Numbered from the stretch's first letter, positions 45,167-60,268 are shown. The stretch is 64,000 nt of DNA from Lates calcarifer (GCF_001640805.2 NC_066833.1:10606473-10670472); one strand, 5' to 3'. Notes: generated from the letters alone by a model not told the origin. Program-made: numbers and translations.

Positions 45167-48140
45167 GCGCCCCTTGGACTTCTCTGACATGAGAATTTCA
45201 AGCAAGCTTACACAGTGATATACTCTGATGACATATTCTGATCATGGCTCGTAATAAGATAAATTGGTCACTTTGTAATTTCTCGATCAGTTCTACCTTT
45301 ACTGTAACAGCCCTATAACCACCAGCAGACAGGTGAATTGCTGATCTCAGTTCAGGACAGCAACGAGACAGGCACACACACACGCAGGCACACACACACG
45401 CCATCAAACTGTCACTCAGATGTTTCCTAACATCTCTGGAGGTCTGAAGGTATTAAGTTCTTTTTCCATGACAGGCTGTGTGTGTGTGTGAGTGTGTGTG
45501 TGTGTGAGAGAGAGAGAGAGGGAGAGAAACTGTCACCCTAGTCATTCCCTGGGTCCCTCCAGTCGTACGACCTCTGTAACCTGTTGCTCTCTCCCCTCTT
45601 GCTCCCCTCATCCTGTGTCTTTCCACTGAAACCGAACCCACCCTTGCCCACTGGAATCAGTCAAGTGATGAGAGCATAGAGCAATCACATGCTAATATCA
45701 GCCTAACATTCCTCTGAGCTGTCAGAGCCACACTTTTGAGAAAACTTCTCATTTAGAGTAATAGAGGACAGGTAGACATGCTGCACTGTGAGGAAGCTAG
45801 CTGAGATCTGGACCAGCAAATTGGTGCCGCTGCTATTAATGTCATTTAATCCCAAAATTGTTAACTTTTGAATTAGAATATGAATGAACAGAAGCCTTTT
45901 TTATAAACTGTTTCACTCGGTGCAGAGCATGCTGACTGCTGAAAGTATCTTTAGTATCTACAAGCTGGCAGGAGGAATTTGGACAGAAAAGTCAGCAGTA
46001 ACCTCTGCGAATCATTCTGAATTCACACCAACGCACCACATGGACCCGAGCCTTCTGGACTTTCCCTTCACGCATTCTTCTGTATAACTTACAACAGTAT
46101 GTTGTGAAACTAGGATATGCTAATCCATGACACCTTTCCTGCTTGCCAAGCAGTGGACTGGGTTTCCCAGAAGTCACCGCTGACATCACCAAGAGTCCAT
46201 TTGCGGGCAATGGATGGAAATGCTGCTCCACATTCACAGCATTTCTACCTATAGATACAACTTCATTTGATCACCAAACCCTGACAGAGCACATGTGACT
46301 CATTAACAGGAAATGTCTTATCACAAAGAGTTTAATATCCTTGAGTTGTAGCATAAAGTTTCCATATTGGGTTGTTACATTGCTTTAACAGACCCACTCT
46401 CTCTTTGCTGTTGATACGCTCTCTGCAGCACTGTATTTACCTTGGTAACACGGAAGGCAACATTTACATGTGTCATGACACACATCACATACTGATGTCT
46501 TGATTGAGAGTCTTGCTGGCTGAGATCACTACAAGCACATCTTTCACATACACTAGGTAAAGCCCAGATATCAAACAATAAACCATCATATTTGTTTAAA
46601 TGAAAATATTCAGGCTTCTATATCTTTTCTGTTTACATCTGGACTCTGAGCAGTCACTGATGTTGTACTGTGTGCTGTTGTACTAGGGGAACCTTTAGCT
46701 CTACTGTTGCTAACTACCAACTGCCAGATTTTTGACATCGTTGCATGACCCCTCTGTGTGCCAAAGTTGATTCCAGAGTTGATTTTATTAACCTGATACC
46801 CCTGGGTTCAGTCACTGAATGAAGAGAAGTAAAAAATACCAATGCAATTATATGAAAACATTGCTTGTGTGTGTGTGTTGCAACAGAGCTGTGAAACCAG
46901 TAGAGGGTAAGGTGATCCTCACTCTGCGTCAGGGGAAGAACTTGTCTGCTGGCCTGTCGACAAGCTCTACTGGCCCTGTCCACACCTCACCAACACACTG
47001 CATCCTCTACCACTCTTTCTCGTTTGCCTGATTTAATTTTATGAATTAATCTGTTTCATGTCGCTGCCTCATAGATTTAGGATGTCTGTTTTTCAGTGGG
47101 GCATCTCTCTTTTTCCTGCCACCTGTAAATGTTTATGGTTTTCTTTCCCTGTTTACCTCCCTGCTTTACACTTTATGTTGATGTTAACAGAGTGCATGTG
47201 TGTGTGTGTGTGTGTGTGTGTGTATCCATGTGCACACAAAGCTTTATTGGTTCAGGCTGCCATGAGTCTCTGTAATGTTAGCACATCCAAAGTAATCAGC
47301 CCAAAATGTTACCGGCCCACTGAGATTTCTCTCGATCTTCCTGATTACCACTCTGCCACCGCTTCCCTCAGTCCATCCATCTTTGAGGTTAATGGCACAT
47401 GGAGAATGTGGTGATCTCAGAGGGACCAGCGGCTCTGTGTCCATCAACCTCTCCTCACTTCTGTGCATATGTGAGTGTGTGCCTCCGAATGAATGTTTGT
47501 GTGTGTGTCTAGCATTTCAGAGAGTTAAAAGATGTTTGTCTGAGTGCATAGTTGGAATCTGTCTTCAGTGTGTGGTTTTTTTTTTTTTTAATCTGTGTGT
47601 GAGAGTGTGTGGCATCAACCTGTTGGCACCTTCTGACTCCAGGGACACTGCAGTGGCTGTATTTTATCCAGTTGTTCACCACTGACCAAAATGAAACCTC
47701 CTGTTCAGGATCTTCTTTCTCCTCTCCTCTGAGAGCAATAGTCATAAATTCATTGGTAAAAACACATTCTACATAAGCCAACACCTCCTGTACATACACA
47801 AAATAAAAAAACCTCTTGTATTTTTCCTGACCCACAAGCTATCAAAGTGTCTCACAAACAGACACAGTCGCTCACAGAGAGTAAATATTTATGTGTACAT
47901 ACATCACCAATGGACTGACCATATTTATCTGTTGCGCGACAGATATTTAATCTCCGGTGCGGGTACACCAGCACTGAAAACACTCAGTAATGCAAACGCA
48001 CACAACAACACATGATGCACATACACACACACTCACGCTCCCTATGGTCTCATCAATAAGCCATATTACTGAGCAGGTCTTACGGGAAGCCACAGTAAAT
48101 TAGTGTGTCAACACTTAACATGGGCTGCACAGTAGAGCTG

Positions 48141-48173
<33 letters not shown>

Positions 48174-50128
48174 CGGTAGTACAGATATAGAGACTCAGAT
48201 CTGTGAAGATTTACACACATGCAGAGATGCACACTTGCACAGACACACACCCACGTAGATGAACGTGTAAAGAGAGGCGCACATACACACATGGCATTGA
48301 CAAGTGCATGTCACACGTGTTCACGTTCAGGAAATATCTGTACTTTCTACATTTACCTGGATATTACATGTACACATCTCTGCAGGAAACTGCGTGTGCA
48401 TTGTCCTCCTGTGTGCGTCATTTGTGTCTATAGTGCTTTGTCCGTGTGTGTGTGTGTGTGTGTGTATGTGTGTGTGTTTCTGTGTGGGTGCACGACTAAG
48501 TGGTGATAATCACAGTACAGCCTGTGGCGACTGCAGGGAGTCCACTCAGCTATTAGCAAGGACACAGAGGTGATAGAGAGAGACAAATATATACACAACC
48601 ACACACACAGGCACAAACAAGCACAGACGTTCACTGATACATAGACTCATACATGTGAGCAGTGTCCAGGGATCACAGCGGGCTGTCAGAGCTGAGCAGA
48701 GTCTGTGAAGAATTGTTCTCTTGTAACTTAATTGTTCTCTCTTTCATTGATCTAACTACATTTATACTTAGTTTCCTCTTTATCTTTCACTCTTTCTGTC
48801 CCACATTTTTTTCTCTCAGCATGTCTCTTTCATCCTCTTTTTCTCACCTCCTTTATGTCTTACTGTCATTTTCTGCTCTCTCTTACTATATTCTTTCCCT
48901 TTCCTTTCCTCCATTTCTTCCCTGTCTTTCTCTTTCCGTGTGGTTGTAATTAAGGATGTCCTCTGGATGTTTGACTCAGCTGGTAGCACGGCAGCAGCAG
49001 CAGCAGCAGTTAGTAGCTTTGTGTTCCGCGGTGGTGAAATGACATGAGCTGCGAAGATGTCAAATGACTTTGTAACCACTCATCAGTGTCGTAATTGAAA
49101 CGTTAGCGTACATGTGGAGTGGGTATCAAATTGACATTCATCCCATTTTTTTTTTCTTTTTTCAAGTAGACTTGCAAAAGTATGGACTGCAAGAATATTG
49201 GGTTCATAATGTCAGAGTTAATTTTATTAGATGTTGAATGTAAAAATCTCTCAGAGCTGTTGTTGACTTAGCTGAACAGTGAATTTAAGTAAAATGAAAG
49301 GCCATTAAACTCTGTTATAAGGTGGTGTAAATTAGTGGAATTTACCTTGCTTGTGCTGTTTTTATATAGAGTTCATTTTCAGAATGTGTGACCACTACAT
49401 CAGGCCTTTTTGGTGAAGTTTAAGTATCTATACCTTTAAAAAAGAGATAATCTTTTCAGACTTTCAAGCAACTACTGAGCCACACCCATCGCCTCTGTGT
49501 TGCCGGCAAGCAGAGATGCTTTTAGTGGAGAGATGGGAGTCCTGTCCTTCTGTACAAAAGCTGTAAGCACAGATAGATGGGTTCTCTCCACTTCACCACT
49601 CAAAGTTTTTGAACTGAACTGACTACACACTGGGAGATGCAGTTTGTCTGCAGTGTATGACCATCTTAACTGAATGGAGGGTGCAACAAACAAGCACAAA
49701 GCTTCCATGAACTGGGTACAGCTTTAATTATTTAAAGGTTTTATGATCTTACTAGGGGAAAAAAAACCTTGTGCACTCTGGAAATACACAGGCGTGTGAA
49801 CCAGGGCAGCGGCCTGATTACAGGGATGTACTCTCCTTGTTCCTCTAAGGTTGACATTTTACAGTTACATGGCTTTGGTGTGAAAGCCGAGGTACTGTGT
49901 TTAGCACCATCAGTCACTGTCTGACAGGACAAGACAGAGGAGAGAACCCACCCCCCCCCTCCTTTTTTTTTTCACCCTTCCCTTCACACCTACCCCCCTT
50001 CATTCATCCCCCTCTATTGTTTTCTCTTTATTATCCCAACTTCAGATCACTTCATTGGTCACCCCATTCTTCTCCATTTAAGGAACCACCAGTGGAATTT
50101 CAGTAATTGGAGCTAACTGTACTTTAAT

Positions 50129-50131
<3 letters not shown>

Positions 50132-50167
<36 letters not shown>
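50132..50167. repeat. (AC)18 microsatellite
   Basis: Uninterrupted AC run in the 5' flank. Confidence 0.95.
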
Positions 50168-50169
<2 letters not shown>

Positions 50170-51180
50170 TTCACAATCCACTACCTCCCAGTCACAGACA
50201 GTACAGTCATATGTATGGCGCTATTGTTAAAGAAAAACAAAAGACAGACCTGTTTTTGGGCAAGTCACTCAGCTGTAACACTGGGAATACAGAGAGGAAT
50301 GGATCACTGGTCACCAGTATGCAACACACACACACACACACACACAAACACAAACACACAAACATACTTTCAATGACAGGACACAGAAAATCTTCACATC
50401 CTCCTCTGTCTAATGACATTAACAGTAACAACAGCCTCAGGGAGATGGGAGATGTGTGGATCCCTTGGGCAGTGGAAAGCATAGTAACAGTGGTTTTCTT
50501 TGCAGTGGGTGGGGGGATCCCTTGTTGTCTTAGATGACACAAACTGATAGGATTATCAGTAATGGCTTAATGATGAACACACACAACACCAACACTTACA
50601 CACACACACACACACACACATGCAGAGACGGAGCGGTCCCTGATCATGATAAGAAGACAAGTCAGGGAACCTAACACTGATAAAGTGGCCTCTAACCCCT
50701 CAGAGAGCTGATTACATGAACTGTATCAGTGTGTGTGTGTGTGTGTGTGTCATGTTACAACAGCAACTGTGGCCTCTCTCTCTTTCTAATTGTTTCCTCA
50801 CTCCACTCGTCTTCACTTGCCCTCTACATCTTCCTCTCTAACTCACCCTACTTCCTCACAGGAGGAACACTTCTCTCACCTCTCCTCACCAGCTCCTTCC
50901 TTCCTCCTATCCTTCCTTTATGTTTACCTGGAAGAGCTGCCCTCAATGCCCTCTGTATGCTAATAGTGACTGTAAACACCTTGAAGTAATCTAGTTGTTT
51001 CTTAACTTGTAATTAAGGGAAACAATACTCAATTACATACACACACACACACACACATGCAAGGGTATCAGTAAAGGAATTTAACATGTCTTGTTTTAGT
51101 TACCTGGGGACTATCAGTTACAAACATCACGCCTGAGCTCAACCCATGGGCATGACAGAGAGCGAGAAGGGAAACACACG

Positions 51181-51183
<3 letters not shown>

Positions 51184-51233
<50 letters not shown>
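51184..51233. repeat. (AC)25 microsatellite
   Basis: Uninterrupted 50-bp AC run, among the longest dinucleotide arrays in the flank. Confidence 0.95.
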
Positions 51234-51235
<2 letters not shown>

Positions 51236-52164
51236 CAAGGACTCTTATTGTGCCTGCACTGTTCAAACAGCTAATTTCCAAGCTTTTCTAAAGCTCACAT
51301 ACAGCATGGGTGACATTTCCATCTCCTATAGGGGACTGAAATGGAAAATATTTTGACCTTTTTGTATCCATGCTTACTGTGGGATTGGAGGGGTGGATTA
51401 ACGGTGGAAGGAGGGAGACGGGATGGAAGGGTGGCAGAACTGAGGGATGAAGAAATAGCCTGGCCATCGTAACTCAACGCAGACATTTAAGAAGGGCAAA
51501 GCAGGCAGTGCAAGGGTGAAGGAGACTGAGAGGGGATACTGAGTATGCTGTGTTAAGATAGAAAATAACACTGCATTGAAAAAAAACCCCACAAGGGGCA
51601 TGTGGCTACAAGTAGATGAATTACAAACCAGGAAGCTGAGTTTAAGTGATACACCAGGAATATGTCTTTGTACATTAGGCCAGTGTTGTGGACTCGAATA
51701 CTTTAATACAGTGCTGTTACGTGTTGGTCTGAATCCGACCTAAAAAGAGCGGAGAAGAAAAAAGAGGAAAGGAGACAGTCGAGGTGAACGAGGGAGGCGT
51801 GGATTGTTGGATGTTTGCCTTCAACAGGCAGTATTTACATGAATGAAAGTCCATATTGCTTCATGCTTCATTGTGGTGTACTACAATGGTGATTCACCCT
51901 CTGGCTTACAGAAATTTATGAGTTTGGTTGGAATAAACATAAGCAGAAGTGGGAAGCAAAAGCAAGCTATAATTGCAGACACTGAAAATAACTCCACCTA
52001 CACAAACCAAAATTTAAAAATGACAAACTCAAGGATTACCACTTTGATGATGTGAATTAAGGAGGGAGTTACCGGGGGAACAAATGCATGGTTGTAGTTA
52101 CATATCTATTTATAGGAAAGGGGGAGCAAGCGGGAGCAGAGACCAGAAGCAGGAGGAGTGATAT

Positions 52165-52580
52165 AATAATTGGAGTTACTTCCAGTGAAAATCCTATTTT
52201 CACAGTCTGGCAGAGATAGAGGAACATGTGAATGGATGGAGGATGGAGGGAAAGGGAGGAATACACAGCTGCTTTCTGGAGAAAATCCTATTTTCTGTCT
52301 GGTTCAGAAGATAGATAGATGGATGGATGGATGGATGGATGGATGGATGGATGGATGGATAAAACTGTGATGTTGGTTGATGAATGCAGATAAAGTGCGT
52401 AAACTGAAGTGTTGAAAGAGTAAACTGATGTGCAAAGACATGAAATCAGTGGCCAGATACAGGATGGGTGGAAGAGTGGACTTTTGGGTGGATGGATGGA
52501 CAGATGGATGGATGAGTAGATGGATGGAGGTATGGAATTGCTTCCAGTAAAATCCTATTTCCTGCAGCTGGTAGACTTAG
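52165..52580. repeat. degenerate complex minisatellite with GATG/GGAT arrays
   Basis: Three near-copies of a motif around AAAATCCTATTTTC occur at about 52179-52210, 52272-52303 and 52540-52572, most with TTCCAGT or TTCTGGAG before it and a CTGG-type end after it. GGATGGAT-type sequence lies between them, including a pure run at 52309-52360. Confidence 0.75.
52309..52360. repeat. (GATA)/(GGAT) tetranucleotide array
   Basis: Three GATA-type units pass into ten perfect GGAT units. Confidence 0.95.
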
Positions 52581-52853
52581 CACCTGGAGTCTTCAGATTA
52601 CCATAATAATCTACCATGAGGAAATAACCACATTCTGGACTCTGTGTGTGTGTGTGCGCGCGTGTGCACGAGTGTGTGTGCACATGTCTAGTTGTACGTC
52701 TTCATCCAGTATGTCTGCTGTGGTTTTGTGTCCACGTGTGCGCTGAGCAGGGGAAAGATGAGAACGGGAAATGAGGGGTTGCTACTCTGGTCCGCAAATT
52801 TGATTTGGAGCCGCCGCTTCAATGAGATGGTTGACCGCACCCCCCCCTCCCCC

Positions 52854-52856
<3 letters not shown>

Positions 52857-52892
<36 letters not shown>
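52857..52892. repeat. (CA)18 microsatellite
   Basis: Uninterrupted CA run immediately after a C-rich stretch. Confidence 0.95.
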
Positions 52893-52894
<2 letters not shown>

Positions 52895-53871
52895 TTAGTA
52901 GACGCTAATTGATTGAGGAGCGTTGACTGATAGACACAGCGTCTGAGATGGGTGGAAGAGATGGGGGGGTTAACAGCTGTTTCATTTCCCAGACCTACTA
53001 AAGTGTGTTAACAGACACCAAACACACACATACACACAGTGATGCACACACACAAATGCTTCAGAGCATAATATTGTCATGTGGCACTGAATGGTTTGAT
53101 GACACGGAAAGAAGAGACAGATATAGGCTGACACACACACACACACACACACTCTTATGGTCTTATAATGCTATCATACAGGCTTGACTGAGCAAATTAA
53201 AGGAAACACGTGCGCTGTCTGGCTGCATTGGAAAAATATGCACACACACACACACACACTCTCACACACCGACCATGGGAGTGTAACATGCGCTGGTGTC
53301 AGGTCACCTTTATATTGCTAACAGGGGACATGAGTGGTCATGTCTGATCATTAATCCATCAAGCTGAAATCTGGGTCAAACACTCAAAGATCATGAAGTG
53401 TTGCTGAGAGGCCACAGACACTGTGACTGAACAATGAAAACGTACACAAACACAACACTACTGTTGTCCTGAAATTGTGTTGATTTGTAAGTTTTATGAG
53501 TACAGGCCAAAGCCTGCAAAAACCCACTGAAAAAACCCTGAACTTCACTTTGCTACAATATCAGAAGTTTTAAAGAAGCATTATGAGAAGCATTGCAACA
53601 ATAAAGACGATGGTATTACCAGGAATAATTACTTTTCACAATGATATCAATCCAACCCACAGTGAAATAGTTAAACACACAAAAACAAGTATGAAACTAA
53701 CCACAACCATAATCACAACTTTCAAAACATCTAGGAGGCCGAGGATCAGCAAATTTCCAACTCTATTAATCAATAAATCAGTATTGCTAACAATACTACT
53801 TAACTAGAAAAGCAGGATCTCACAATGGCTGCATCTCCTAAAACAACAGATATCAATGGAACAACAATTAC

Positions 53872-53874
<3 letters not shown>

Positions 53875-53932
<58 letters not shown>
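53875..53932. repeat. (AT)22 followed by T15
   Basis: An AT array of 44 bp runs directly into a T homopolymer. It is a probable DNA-unwinding or replication-slippage site and gives a spurious Tyr-Ile repeat when translated. Confidence 0.95.
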
Positions 53933-56875
53933 CAACAATTCTCAGCCCTCTTCAGCTACTGCCACAATACATTTTTTTCCATTAGGTTTCCCTCTCTTAC
54001 TGCCTCTTCACCATTTATTTCCCTGCTTTACCTCCTCCCTCTTATTTCACTCATCCTCTTCACCCTCTGCCCCTCTCTCTGATAAGAAGACACAGAGTCT
54101 CGGAGCATTAAACATCTTTCATCCTTCCTCGCTCTCTAATTTGTCTTGTATGAAGAGCTAAGCCAAGACAGAGAGGACATAAAGGCTTTAAAAGAATAAT
54201 ACTAGAAACCTGTGTAGCCAGTGTGTGTGTGTGTGTGTGTTAAATAGAGAAGGTGGGAGCTGTTGATTGGGAAAGTCTGCTCTTTGATGTCTTTGTGTTC
54301 AACCACTGATTCTGGTCTGCATGTGACCATGTTGGTCACTTGGCATGCTGAAGACTTTATAAATGTATTTCATATATTGCATTATGATTCCTGCTGTCCT
54401 GTTTGGTGCTGTCTCATTCACTCTGTGTCTCATTCATTGCACAAATGCAACGGTGCCTCTCGTTATTTGAGGTGGAGAAGTTAACCAGATATACGCTGCC
54501 AAACCAATTACTTAGCCCTCATTTTTAATTCTCTGAGGCTCTCTTTCCCACTCACAGTCCTTTTTGTTTACCCTCAGCTTTTTCTACATCCAACAAGCAA
54601 TGCATTTTTTCCTGAGATAAGGACAGATTTTGCAGATTTATTGACAAGAGAAAGGAGTTCAGATGGGAGGGCGAAGATGGAGGAAGTCTATGAGAATGGA
54701 AAAGGCCACTGTAACTCAGTCTTTTTATGTTTTCTTCTTTTTCCATCTGCCTCTCTCTTCTTTATAGCTCTGGAACAAGGCACAGGGTGAAATACAAAGG
54801 AATTAATGAAGCATCTCTCTCTCACACACACACTCTCTCTCCTCTCTCTCTCCTCTCTCTCTCACACACACACCACAGCTTCTCTATTTACAGCTCCATC
54901 TTTTTAGGGTTCTTCTCTCACTCCAGAGTTTTATGGTGCTGTAATAAAACAGACAAAAGACAAATGGTCAGTGAAGAACTGCTTCTGCAAGGAGCGTTTA
55001 GCAGTCACTTAGTCATTCAGCTGGTCAGTTAGCCAGTCAATCAGCTGACCATATAGTTAGTGTCTGAACCAGGTGGCCAGGCAGTCAATACTGTAATTCA
55101 GGCCAGTGAAGGTGGAAAGAAAGGAAATTTCCAATAAAGCTAAATGACACTTTCAGAAACTTCCCAAAGAAAAAAACTGATCTTTTTTGTAACTTTTACT
55201 AACACAATAAGGACACACAATCATACACAGATATTTTTCTCCTGGTAAAACAATGGATATACCTAACTCCTAATAAACATAGCCCGACTCTCAGCGTGAC
55301 CCCCTACTGCTGCTCCACTCCATCAAGACTAATGAGTTGTGACTCTTAAGTACACATTCACACACAGGCATGCTATTACAGTGAGAAAACACTAAAACAC
55401 TGGGCCTATCTATCTGTCCCAACAATCTCTGTGACCCCTATTACCCTTACATTTGTGTGAGCACTGGCTCAGTAACAGCAAAGAACTTAAATAAAGAGAA
55501 AAGACATTCATTTATCCATCCATTCTTCCATCTTGCCATTTCTCCAAGTCAAGTTTGCAAAGGCAGTATGGGAAGCAGGAGATCCTGACGTCTTCCTCGC
55601 TACCTGCTTCTGTTCTATGGACCCCAGTTGGCTCACTGGGAAATGATGTCCCTCCACGAGTCCAAGTTTTATAGCCTCTCTGTTGATTATTCTGCTAAAT
55701 CTCTAAAATGCAATTTCTTGAACTCCTCTTCTTCTCGTGGGCAATATCACCTTTCTGTCTACAATCCCATTCTGATGCACATTTGATATAGCTCATGATT
55801 GTAAAGTAAGATAAAATTGTATTTATCCCTGTGGGGAAAGGGGATGATTATTCTCAAAGTAGTGAGGCAGATGGAGGAAGAGAAAACCAACACAACCACA
55901 AGAACTGTGTATAAAATTGGTATTAATGTGCACATGGGAGCATTTTACTCAAACAGTGAAGGAGAGGATTTGTGGCAAAGCTTTCTCTTCACCAACACAG
56001 TCCCATAGAGCAATCACACTGTGGCATCTAACGGGCAAATTAACCCTTTTACCTTCACTTGTGAATAAAACCTGTTGATACTTGAATTCCTCTATTCACC
56101 ATTCACATGAATAGAAAGGCTGCAATTGTTACAGACACTGAGTCAGAGACTCTCAGGGACTCACCAATGACAAGTCATGATGAAATGTGTGTCAGCAACA
56201 GAGACTTGTATATTTCACACCTTGTAGAAGTCTCTCTGCTTCACTGTGCTGTCATATTTGATGTTAATATTATCCCATCATCCCCTGAAAATGAACACAA
56301 GTTTTAAAGCAGTGGTGGTGGTTATCAGCTGGTCTGAGTGTTGAGCTTTGGTTGGATCGTGCAGGCGTCTGTGGTGGGGGACCACTGTCACTATGGAGCT
56401 CCCACCTGCGGCAAAGAAAGGCCTCTTCCTCACGCTGAGAAGCAGCCAAACACCCCCTTTGCTCCCCGCTTCTTAACCAGGTCCCTTCCCACATTTTTTC
56501 TCATCTTTTTCCAGCACAAACCCCTCAGAAATGACTGCACAATAATAGTATACCTGGCTGGGTGTATAGCCTAGTGCCTCTCCCAAAAGCGGGCTCTGCC
56601 TCTTTCAATACAATTGAACTGAACTGATTTGAATGGAATTGACTTTAAATTAATTTGAATGAAATGACAGAACTGGGAGCGAGGGGGGAACTAGCTCTTC
56701 ACAGGTGATGAAGAGCAAGTGTGTGTGTGTGTCAGTTAATGTACTGTTAGGCTAATTTCCCCAACAGCCTCCTGCAGAGGCGCATTGTTTCATTTCAATA
56801 TCAAACGGCTGTGAAGGAAAGCTTTTCAAATGGCACGCTAATTGTTGTAATGGTCTGTACTGCTGCACCTCTCCT

Positions 56876-56876
<1 letters not shown>

Positions 56877-56923
<47 letters not shown>
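56877..56923. repeat. (CT)23 microsatellite
   Basis: Uninterrupted 47-bp CT run. Confidence 0.95.
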
Positions 56924-56925
<2 letters not shown>

Positions 56926-59900
56926 CTCCCCCTTTACAACCTCTCTCTTCTCCTCTCACACTGTATTATAATGACCTGCTTCAATCTTTCTTTCTTTCTC
57001 TTGTTCCACACACACATGAACACACATTTATGAGTGACAGTTTAATGAGAAGAGCTTTTCCATTAAACAGACAAAAGGAGAGAATGCATCAATTAACACC
57101 CACTTACACACACACACACACACATTTCTAGATGGGTAAGATTTTATGTGTTTGGCTCAGACGTACAAACAGAAAGAACAAAGACAGATGTATAGACGCG
57201 TCAATTAAATCAGTCACAAGTAACCAAAGCATTCATCCCACTCACACACTTTATGTAGATGAATGGATTTATAGTTTTTTCACTCTCTCTTTGAAATTCA
57301 TACAGGAAATATATGAGAAAAATGCCTGTAATACTTTTTGTGGAGTTCGGGATTAGGGGTTGGGCGTCACATATGCTTTTCTTACAAACTCACTGTAAGA
57401 AAATAAGCTAAAATTCAGCATTCACCAATAAATCAACAGGTGAGTAAATTCAAATGTTCCTGTGACTAATTTCCAATTTTATGTCATGTTCTGCTTCCTC
57501 TGAGTATATGGAGAGACATTAGAGGAAATGCACACTTTTTCTCTGTGTGTATTTCTAGACTGCAGTTCAGTACATTGCCAGGCAACTGCCACTGAACTAT
57601 ATAAAGAGGTGTGTCTGTTGTTCAGCCGACCCTCACTGATTTGAATGCAGTGGACAGAATAAGTAGGAACACCTGTCAATATATTGCAGTGTCCTCCAAC
57701 TACATTTATTGTGCTGATTTATTGCAGGTTTGTTGTATTAGACTGCATTAGTTTTAGCTAATCAAACTGACAGCTGAGTCTCATTCTCTTCCATAAAGGA
57801 TGGATTTATCATTATGACCACATCCAGTGATTAAAACCTCAATTTTTTAATAGATATATTTCCAAACATCAGACTGAGGAAAAGATGACACGTGACAGGA
57901 ACTGGAGATGTTACTGAAACAAGGCAGACATGTCAGACTGCTGAACAAACAGGATGCCACTAATGATGCAGCCACTAAAGGCTTAAGGCTTTTGGAAAAG
58001 GTTTAAGTTGCCAGGTTTGTTTTTGTATGTGTGTATTCATTCAAAAATAATTGTGCAGTGTATGTGGAAGAAGCAGAAAAGAAAGCAGGAGTAATCAGAG
58101 CCAGTTCAAAAGAGCAGAAAACAGAAAAGAAAAAAGTTTGAACTCAGTTTCAAAGATCATTTCCCTCTCCCTCACAGACTCTGTGTTCACATACGTCCAC
58201 ATGGCAACAGGAGAGGGATGATTGGACTGCACCAATAGTTTATATCTCAATAAATGAATATAAACAAACAAATAAGCAGCGGGGATCTTTGGTCATGGAC
58301 TGTGTTCTATCTAGTTTTTCTCCTAAGAGCGAGGGAGAAATGACAAGGAGAGAGAGAGAGCAGAGAGGGAGAGAGAATTCATAATAGAAAAAGAAAGTAA
58401 ACAGAACAGAATATTACCAAACACACACACACACACACACACACGCAAAGCAGCAAAACTAAACAGAAAAAGAAGTAGCTAGAGAGAGAAAACAACTGAT
58501 TATTGGACAAATGCTAACTTTTTTCAGGCCTATCTTAGTGCCAAACTCACATGCCCAGTGTACACTGGAGGAGTTACTGATCACTACTCATTCCTCATGT
58601 TCATACTGGTCATGGAGGAGCAGTCTGAGTTAATTAAATCAAGTGTAAAGCTCACTGTGCCGCTATCCATGCAACATGTTGGATAGTAAAATGTTCTAGC
58701 TGTAAGCTTCAGGCAGTAGGCTGATCCTGTCTGTGCCTTTTCGACACACCAAAATAAGAAAGAAGAGAAAAACAATGTGAATAATGAGAGTGATGAGAGT
58801 GGCAGTGCTAAATCAAGAGACACAGTTTTCTCTCCCCTCAATTCTTTTCTCCTTTGCCTTCAGTGATTCTCATACATGTCTGTGTTCAGCCTCCTCTCAC
58901 AGTGTACGTTTGCATAGAAAATTAAATATAATCAGCTTAATGAATAAACACACACACACACACACGGCCACAGGAGGCAGAGGCAATTTCCATGACAACA
59001 CATCAACGTGTAAAACAAAAGTGAACGTACCAACAACTGTCTATATTTAGCTAGATCTGTTCACACATATTGAAAAAGACAGAGAGAGAGATTCACCCCC
59101 ACCTGTTCCTGTCTACATCACAGGTTATATCTGCATGAAGTTTAATCTACACAAAGCTTAATTCATTTTTAAAATGCTGTTTAAACAACAAAACCAGGTC
59201 TCGTTCAGCAACATCTGCCAGGGAGTGTGAGAGACACAGCCTGCTTCCTCTGCTGAGTGTCAGTCTATTCTGTTCTCTCCCGCTCTCTGTGATCACCTGT
59301 ACTGTGATGTCATGCAGCCAAATACATAATTTAGTCGTTCTCGCTGACACAATCTTCTGTGTTTCTGTTGTCCGAAAGCAGAAGCAGTGTGAAATAGCGA
59401 TTAAATAGCAGCTTATTAATATGACATGTCACTTAGCAGTAATTCCTGAGCTGATAAAGTCATTATTTGATAGCAGTGATGATCACAGAGAACATTAGAA
59501 AAGACAAACAGTTCAAACACCCAGCTGACATTTTTAGATGTATCCACTCAGGAGAACATTTTAGAAAAGCTCAGTTTTTAGGTGAGAGAACAATGCTGAC
59601 TGTGGTGAGGATGGAAGGCTGAAATGGAAAGAAAGAAAGATGCATTTTTAAATTCAACATGCTCACAGAGAGAGCACCAACACTAACGGCAGCAGCAAAA
59701 TTTCCCACCAATTAAAAAGCATTAGCAGCCAAAGAGTAGTAATGTACAGTGTCCTAAGAATGAAGACTGCAGCTTTCACAGGTCTGGTCCCAGTTCCTAG
59801 TAACCAAGTGGACTCTTGACTGCGTGTAGCTCATACCTAATTATCAATCTAATTATCAGTCTTTTTCAACTTGTGTAATGTACTTTTCTTTCCACAGTTC

Positions 59901-60126
59901 ACCTTGATATACAGACAGTTTGTGTGCATGTGTGCACATATGTGTGTGTTGGAGGAGCCAATACCACTGTGAGTGTTCTTTCATTAAGCCACTTCACAGA
60001 ACAGCCGGTCCATGTTGGTGGATGGCGTGTGTAACTGAGAAGGAAAGAATAAGGCTGTATGTGTGTGTGAGAAGGGTGAAAGACTCAAAGACGACATTCA
60101 GACTTTCAGACAGTCCAGTGTTCTTT

Positions 60127-60231
60127 TGTGTGTGTGTGTGTGTGTGTGTGTTGAGAGGAAGCAAGATAAGAGGCGCCACTAAAAGCTTCCTTACTCTCAC
60201 ACCCTCTGTTGCTTGTTTATTAAACAAGGTC

Positions 60232-60267
<36 letters not shown>
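60127..60267. repeat. two TG tracts (60127-60151, 60235-60267)
   Basis: Two TG runs of about 12 and 16 units in the same sense, separated by 83 bp of unique sequence. Confidence 0.9.

Positions 60268-60268
<1 letters not shown>

Noticed and set aside
55500..55850. Possible decayed LINE/SINE tail (CATCCATTC, AGATAAAATTGTATTTATCC, TGTGGGGAAA)
   Set aside because: Short resemblances to common fish repeat ends only; not enough contiguous similarity to call an element.
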